In this document: in pieces, positions 33,896-35,740 of the stretch
Position numbering within the stretch: position 1 is the stretch's first letter
Layout of the letters: every line of letters starts with the position of its first letter
Source: an uncultured Fusobacterium sp.
GTDB taxonomy: Bacteria; Fusobacteriota; Fusobacteriia; Fusobacteriales; Fusobacteriaceae
Reading direction: 5' to 3'
DNA length: 35,740 bases
Assembly: GCA_900542625.1 (NCBI GenBank)
Contig: UQOH01000013.1
Coordinates: 1 to 35,740 of the forward strand
The notes under the pieces: generated by a model
The model's input: the letters and a program-made list of their open reading frames with translations, nothing else
Databases searched by the model: none
What the model was told of the DNA's origin: nothing
Made by a program: the position numbers and the translations under genes

Positions 33896-35566
33896 CTAAA
33901 AAGAATAACTTGCCATTATATGAACTCTGCTGGAATCAACTTCCATTCCCACATCTTCAAAGTTCTTGTTTAATGGAACACCAAGTGTCGCAGATATTGC
34001 TGCTTTACCCTTTACAGTAACCCTGTAACCTATTCCTGTCGAATAAATCATATTTTCATCAAAAGCATTTTCTCCATAAAGAGCTCCTCCGTCTAAAAAT
34101 ACAAATATATCTCCCTTTTTCTTAAAGAACGGCAAAGAAAATTCTGCTGAAAGAGAAACTCCGCTGTCTGCTCCCATAAAGCTTTCTGTATATCCACGAA
34201 CGCTGTATGATCCTCCCACATAAAACTGATCTGTTGAAGGAAGATAATCATCAAAAGAATATTGTCCGTTTAATCTCAGCGACAACATCTTGTTATTTTT
34301 AAAAGCCTTTTGATACATAAAAACTGTATCATATTTTGTAAAATCTTTTGTATTTGTTGTCAGACTTTCCCAAGATCCCATTGAAAAATTATGTCTGTTG
34401 TAAAATACACTGCTGTCTCCATATTTTGTATATGTAATACCTGCTGTATAACGTGTAACATCATCATCTACCCACGGAATTCCCATGAAATCTGTTTTGG
34501 AATTCTGTTGTGCAAAATCAAATGAAATTTCCAGTTTTTTATCTGATTTAACAATTAAAGGATGAGTGATAGTCACTCCATAACTTGACGATTCACCTTC
34601 TACATCCACATCTTTAAGAGGTCCGTCCACTATCTCTACTGTACTTGCAGAATAGTTTAATCCCAAACGTGTTCCTTTTTTTGTTATTGGAATACTATAG
34701 GAAACTGCACCTGAAACTGTTCCGTCAGAACCCATTCCTGTTATGCTCAGCTGATCTCTGTAACCAAAAAGACTATTGTTTACATAGTTAGCTCCTCCAC
34801 GATACTCTCCGCTTGTTTCAGAACCTGCATTATCCACAAAAACAGAATACTGATGTTTCTCAGGCTCATAAACATTCAGATTATAGTCTGTTGTGCCGGG
34901 AAAATCTCCTGCCTCCATCTCTACCCTCATCTGAATATCATTTGTCCCGTTAAACCATAAAAGGCTGTTGTTTAAATCTGTTATTTTTGAAACCTCTCCT
35001 GCTGTTAAATCTATCCTTTTTCTTATATAATTTTCTTTTGTGCTCTTGTTTCCAAAAATGTCAATATTTCCTGTTTTACCTTCTACAAGAATTATTGCTA
35101 CATAACCATTGGATATTGTCTGTGGAGGAAGCCCTGCCCTGCACACTATATATCCCTTTTCATAATAAAGTTCGTTTATTTTATTTACAAGTTCGTATAA
35201 ATCATTTACTGTAATTTTCCTTGAAACATATGGTGCTGATACTTTATCCAATTCTTCTTTTGAAAACACCTGTGACGGAGAAAATCTTACTCCTTGAAGT
35301 TTAAAGCTTATTTCTCCTGCTGCACCTCCATGAAGTTTTTCAGCAGCTTTTTTCTCTATCTCTTCCATATTTTTTATTTTTCTCTCTTCAATCTCTTTGT
35401 TAATTCTCTGCTGTTCAAAGAACTCCCTGGTGTGATTTAACATAACTCCTGCGTCAGAATGTCCAGGCGGCAGTTCTTTTGGAACTTCTACTGCAAATAC
35501 AGATGTGCTTAGTCCTAATATTCCTAATATTTTTCCCCATTTTATATTCAGCCCTAGTACCTTCAT
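33896..35566 (-). CDS. TpsB outer-membrane transporter (ShlB/FhaC/HecB family)
   Basis: Outer-membrane pore that secretes the TpsA partner encoded next. The protein has 556 residues: signal peptide ending STSVFA (about residue 25), then a charged helix (about 38-80) as in the FhaC plug/linker region. Two POTRA domains follow (about 90-255), with YEKGYIVCRAGLPPQTISNGYVAIILVEGK then GNIDIFGN through GTTDYNLNVYE. The rest is a 16-strand-type barrel with the conserved VRGY motif (SYSVRGYTESF, near 455) and FLDGG motif (near 490). The C-terminal residue is phenylalanine (MASYSF), as expected for a BAM substrate. AGGGGG precedes the ATG. This matches LktB in position and family. Confidence 0.95.
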   Translation of the reverse strand: MKVLGLNIKWGKILGILGLSTSVFAVEVPKELPPGHSDAGVMLNHTREFFEQQRINKEIEERKIKNMEEIEKKAAEKLHGGAAGEISFKLQGVRFSPSQVFSKEELDKVSAPYVSRKITVNDLYELVNKINELYYEKGYIVCRAGLPPQTISNGYVAIILVEGKTGNIDIFGNKSTKENYIRKRIDLTAGEVSKITDLNNSLLWFNGTNDIQMRVEMEAGDFPGTTDYNLNVYEPEKHQYSVFVDNAGSETSGEYRGGANYVNNSLFGYRDQLSITGMGSDGTVSGAVSYSIPITKKGTRLGLNYSASTVEIVDGPLKDVDVEGESSSYGVTITHPLIVKSDKKLEISFDFAQQNSKTDFMGIPWVDDDVTRYTAGITYTKYGDSSVFYNRHNFSMGSWESLTTNTKDFTKYDTVFMYQKAFKNNKMLSLRLNGQYSFDDYLPSTDQFYVGGSYSVRGYTESFMGADSGVSLSAEFSLPFFKKKGDIFVFLDGGALYGENAFDENMIYSTGIGYRVTVKGKAAISATLGVPLNKNFEDVGMEVDSSRVHIMASYSF

Positions 35567-35601
35567 ATTTCCCCCTTATGCCCAGCTTTTCTTCAAACAT
35601 T

Positions 35602-35607
35602 ATTATA
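35602..35607 (-). promoter_or_regulatory. Predicted -10 box of the TPS operon promoter
   Basis: TATAAT on the minus strand, 35 bases upstream of the tpsB ATG. No good -35 hexamer lies 16-18 bases upstream; a T8 tract and an ATACT repeat occupy that place. This suggests a promoter that needs an activator, or a T-tract whose length tunes it. Confidence 0.5.
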
Positions 35608-35621
35608 TTTTGCTTTTATTA

Positions 35622-35646
35622 AAAAAAAGTATTAAAAAGCTAGTAT
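35622..35646. repeat. Promoter-region direct repeat, proximal copy
   Basis: Plus strand AAAAAAAGTATTAAAA-N3-TAGTAT. The two AGTAT half-sites start 14 bases apart (35628 and 35642). It adjoins the -35 region of the predicted tpsB promoter. Confidence 0.8.
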
Positions 35647-35665
35647 CTCTTTTTTATGAAACCTA

Positions 35666-35679
35666 TATACAAATGTATA
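35666..35679. repeat. Palindrome TATACA-AA-TGTATA upstream of tpsB
   Basis: Perfect 6-bp arms with a 2-base centre, between the two direct repeats. It could be an operator or a chance palindrome in A+T-rich DNA. Confidence 0.4.
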
Positions 35680-35713
35680 AATTACTATAAGCTTTTATAC
35701 ATATTTATATTTT

Positions 35714-35738
35714 AAAAAAAGTATTAAAATTTTAGTAT
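35714..35738. repeat. Promoter-region direct repeat, distal copy
   Basis: Plus strand AAAAAAAGTATTAAAA-N3-TAGTAT, identical to the proximal copy at 22 of 25 positions. It starts 92 bases further upstream and has the same 14-base half-site spacing (35720 and 35734). The repeat ends at the window edge, so more copies may lie beyond it. Confidence 0.8.
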
Positions 35739-35740
35739 TC

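Noticed and set aside
1..35740. tRNA or rRNA genes, insertion sequences or prophage genes
   Set aside because: None was recognised on either strand; intergenic gaps are short and accounted for.

Overview
This A+T-rich, tightly packed bacterial window most likely comes from the Fusobacteriota, probably Fusobacterium or a close relative. The main reason is a three-gene minus-strand operon laid out like the lktB-lktA-lktC leukotoxin locus of Fusobacterium necrophorum: a TpsB outer-membrane transporter, a giant LktA-type TpsA and a small third gene. The species cannot be fixed from sequence reading alone. All genes except pdxS are on the minus strand, so transcription mostly runs from high to low coordinates.

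Region 1 (about 1-6921) is a urease operon in the order ureA-ureB-ureC-ureE-ureF-ureG-ureD. It is followed at short spacing by a periplasmic binding protein and a FecCD-type ABC permease that runs off the window start. The permease is missing from simple start-to-stop ORF calling only because its stop codon lies outside the window. All the nickel-ligand and catalytic residues of UreC are present, and all accessory genes are there, so an active enzyme is expected. The attached transporter is a good candidate for nickel (or nickel-chelate) uptake. A strong promoter with a 7-bp inverted repeat across its -35/-10 region precedes ureA.

Region 2 (about 6944-12474) is housekeeping translation and secretion: ileS (type 2, eukaryote-like IleRS) and the conserved ylxM-ffh-rpsP cluster. 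In front of ileS is a 0.3-kb leader that encodes a 15-residue peptide with six isoleucines. It can form mutually exclusive RNA structures ending in an intrinsic terminator. This is a classical leader-peptide attenuator where a T-box would be the more familiar device.

Region 3 (about 12496-15712) holds a Nudix CoA-pyrophosphatase-like gene, a PdxR/MocR regulator and, divergently, pdxS for pyridoxal 5'-phosphate synthesis. No pdxT follows pdxS.

Region 4 (about 15730-35740) is the type Vb (two-partner) secretion operon: tpsB (556 aa), a 5884-codon tpsA filling half the window, and a 150-codon gene of YbjN type, a family with a type III secretion chaperone-like fold. TpsB should carry TpsA across the outer membrane, and the YbjN-like protein may be its cytosolic helper. 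TpsA has an N-terminal TPS domain, a helical insertion, many degenerate beta-helix repeats, an aromatic island, and a recently duplicated repeat block near its C terminus. The operon promoter region carries two near-identical 25-bp direct repeats.
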